Assembly (NCBI GenBank): GCA_049340005.1
Contig: JBMPIY010000017.1
Reading direction: 5' to 3' (one strand)
DNA from: CAXBDP01 sp963974465
Lineage (GTDB): Bacteria > Bacteroidota > Bacteroidia > Cytophagales > Cyclobacteriaceae
DNA length: 64,000 nucleotides
The notes beneath the pieces are model-generated. The model was not told the origin of the DNA, did not search any database, and worked only from the letters and a program-made list of their open reading frames with translations. Made by a program: the position numbers and the translations under genes. Positions 62,657 through 64,000 of this stretch are shown in pieces. The stretch's first letter is position 1, and the number at the start of each line of letters is the position of its first letter.

Positions 62657-63742
62657 CTAGCTTTGTGCGGCAGAATTTGCTTCTCTGAATGTCCAAAGTA
62701 CAGCCTCAATTTCTCTCAGTATATCACTGTGTTGTTCATTTGGATAATAGATGAAACCTTCAAGATAAATGATTCTTTTATTCTCATTATCATTAAATAC
62801 ATATGAGAGGAAAGAACCACCCATCGATTTATTATTAGTTCTCCATTGTCCTCTAGATTCGATTGAATACTTACTATTCAAGAAATTTAGATTTCTTTGA
62901 GCTATTGGGATTCTTCTTTCGGTCATCATGAATGAATTCGGATTATTTGGATCTCCATAAATATGCTCTTTACCAATTTCATCTCTCCACAATAGTACAT
63001 TTTCTTCAGTGAAATCGGCCTCTGATGAGTATGGTTTTATATGCATATAGATATTACGATCTACTTTCCCATCGAAATCACGAAACCATACGAAATCATC
63101 AGTTTGTCTCACAACTTTATAACCTATTGGCATATTCAATGACATCCCTAAGTTGTTAAGCATACTTTCCTTTATGGCAGCAGACTCTCTCGTAAGAACC
63201 ATTTTATTAGTAATGTATTTGCGTTCTGTCACATTGAAGTAGTCTCTTAATTTGTTTCTGTTTTCGGAAATATTCTTAGCCATTTCCTCTGAGTTTCTAC
63301 CAAACAGATGTAAGGTCTCTTGTCCTACAGCATAATCATCTTGAGATGTTTGCATATAAAGATCAGGATCCTTTTTAATCATGTCAATTGTCTCGCTTGT
63401 GTAGTTACTTCTGATAATTCTACTTCCTTCGCTGTTGTCATCAAGTGTATTTACATAAATTATATTTCTAACATTTCTAAGAGTAGATGTTAATTTCTCT
63501 GGGCTCACTTGTCTGATTGTAAATAATGGCTCATCTCTATAGAGTCCTGGAAATGACGATCTGAAAGTAAGTTTGAGCTCATCACCAACGGGCCCTTGCC
63601 ACAAACCATCATCGATTACCAATATTATTTCACCTACTGCTCCTCCCGCATTTTGTTTGAATGTCTGATTCATCGAATCTGATGAACAGGAGATCGCTAT
63701 GACACCGATCAATAGAAAGATTGATTTTATAATTGCTTTCAT
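62657..63742 (-). CDS. DUF4837-family lipoprotein
   Basis: 361 residues. The signal peptide ends in a lipobox (GVIAISC, Cys19) followed by SSDS. The mature protein resembles DUF4837: AVGEIILVIDDGLWQGPVGD near the start, LNNLGMSLNMPIGYKVVR, FVWFRDFDGKVDRNIYMHI, and GSFLSYVF. A periplasmic or inner-face outer-membrane lipoprotein of unknown role, widespread in Bacteroidota. The neighbouring LysM protein runs in the same direction and ends 90 bases upstream. Confidence 0.85.
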   Translation of the reverse strand: MKAIIKSIFLLIGVIAISCSSDSMNQTFKQNAGGAVGEIILVIDDGLWQGPVGDELKLTFRSSFPGLYRDEPLFTIRQVSPEKLTSTLRNVRNIIYVNTLDDNSEGSRIIRSNYTSETIDMIKKDPDLYMQTSQDDYAVGQETLHLFGRNSEEMAKNISENRNKLRDYFNVTERKYITNKMVLTRESAAIKESMLNNLGMSLNMPIGYKVVRQTDDFVWFRDFDGKVDRNIYMHIKPYSSEADFTEENVLLWRDEIGKEHIYGDPNNPNSFMMTERRIPIAQRNLNFLNSKYSIESRGQWRTNNKSMGGSFLSYVFNDNENKRIIYLEGFIYYPNEQHSDILREIEAVLWTFREANSAAQS

Positions 63743-63832
63743 AATTAAAAACGTTTAATGCTATAAGTTAAAAAACGAATCTGTTAGAGATCGGTTCAAT
63801 ATACTTATAAATTAGTTGAAATAGGAATAATT

Positions 63833-64000
63833 TTAGCCAATTACTAATTTTTGGCCAGGCTTTATTTTATTCCCACTCAAATTGTTTCGTTTTCTCAATT
63901 CATCAATGGAAATCTGATGCTTAATGGAAATATCCCAAAGTGTATCTCCAGGCTGAACTTGATATAGCTTTTGGCCATTTTGGGTAATGACTTCAGCAAC
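63833..64000 (-). CDS. C-terminus of a LysM-domain protein, truncated by the window end
   Basis: The visible 55 residues on the minus strand contain one LysM repeat (YQVQPGDTLWDISIKHQI, then LRKRNNLSGNKIKPGQKLVI) and end in a stop at 63833. The N-terminus lies beyond base 64000. LysM binds peptidoglycan; the full protein is possibly a MltD-type lytic transglycosylase or peptidase, but no catalytic part is visible. Confidence 0.85.
   Translation of the reverse strand, partial: VAEVITQNGQKLYQVQPGDTLWDISIKHQISIDELRKRNNLSGNKIKPGQKLVIG

Larger units (their letters stand above)
2217..63649. repeat. Dispersed octamer family GCGGGAGG / CCTCCCGC
   Basis: Thirty-one exact copies found by eye. GCGGGAGG on the plus strand starts at 5143, 11979, 15634, 17016, 29850, 31252, 39717, 42313, 46699, 48676, 54831, 59363, 59544. 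CCTCCCGC on the plus strand starts at 2217, 6276, 13461, 15257, 26252, 28616, 29203, 30068, 32160, 38368, 38517, 41725, 43334, 48301, 53927, 57466, 59146, 63642. In genes the octamer falls in all three frames and both senses, so it is read as A-G-G, G-R-E, P-P-A, L-P-H or S-R by turns. It is therefore selected as DNA, not as protein. After CCTCCCGC there is often a T/A-rich run such as ATTTT. Chi site, uptake sequence or another DNA signal. Confidence 0.85.

Noticed and set aside
1..64000. tRNA, rRNA, riboswitch
   Set aside because: Looked for cloverleaf TTCGA contexts and conserved rRNA words on both strands; nothing convincing was found.

Overview
The window comes from a member of the Bacteroidota, most likely a cytophagalean (marine or cold-environment gliding-type) bacterium. 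The evidence is a type IX secretion system (T9SS) set (PorU, PorV, SprA), a T9SS type A sorting domain, a PID-CTERM small protein, TAnnTTTG-type -7 promoter boxes, a DUF4837 lipoprotein, a Bacteroidota-style IS982 element, and low GC with many TTG starts. I see no rRNA, tRNA or CRISPR array.

Layout. 1-2.5 kb: the C-terminal part of a secreted T9SS cargo protein and a PID-CTERM peptide. 2.6-3.5 kb: a small hypothetical and an AraC-type regulator. 3.9-11.7 kb: a two-gene minus-strand operon coding for a giant lipoprotein with 16 Ig-like repeats and a C-terminal DUF3494 ice-binding domain, then an OmpA-type outer-membrane protein. 12.1-16.1 kb: rluF, a copper P-type ATPase and its probable AraC regulator with a CxxC heavy-metal-like N-terminus. 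16.5-24.7 kb: an accessory, AT-rich stretch with a type IIG restriction-modification gene that carries an in-frame DUF559 nuclease plus palindromic repeats, followed by several unknown small genes. 24.7-28.5 kb: a transporter-like membrane protein and a DPP-IV peptidase, convergent on a shared terminator. 28.7-34.5 kb: a complete mrp/mnh Na+/H+ antiporter operon (A-G). 34.5-35.8 kb: a decayed cupin_5 remnant and an intact IS982 insertion. 35.9-37.9 kb: an unknown secreted protein. 38.0-44.4 kb: porU-porV-M16-like-cupin_5 operon. 44.5-51.2 kb: pssA, a metallo-hydrolase, and on the plus strand an FAD oxidoreductase, a TolB-propeller/barrel protein and yicC. 51.2-62.6 kb: tonB, gcvH, sprA, ruvA and maeB on the minus strand. 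62.7-64 kb: a DUF4837 lipoprotein and the end of a LysM protein.

How it fits together. PorU, PorV and SprA belong to the apparatus that exports and anchors proteins like the cargo at the left end. The ice-binding adhesin and its OmpA partner look like a surface adhesion module. The copper ATPase and AraC gene form a metal resistance unit.

The signal least explained by genes is a dispersed octamer, GCGGGAGG / CCTCCCGC. I count 31 exact copies across the window, in all reading frames, both orientations and between genes, in an AT-rich genome where under one copy is expected. It resembles a Chi recombination site or a DNA uptake sequence. The octamer is missing from most of the accessory regions.
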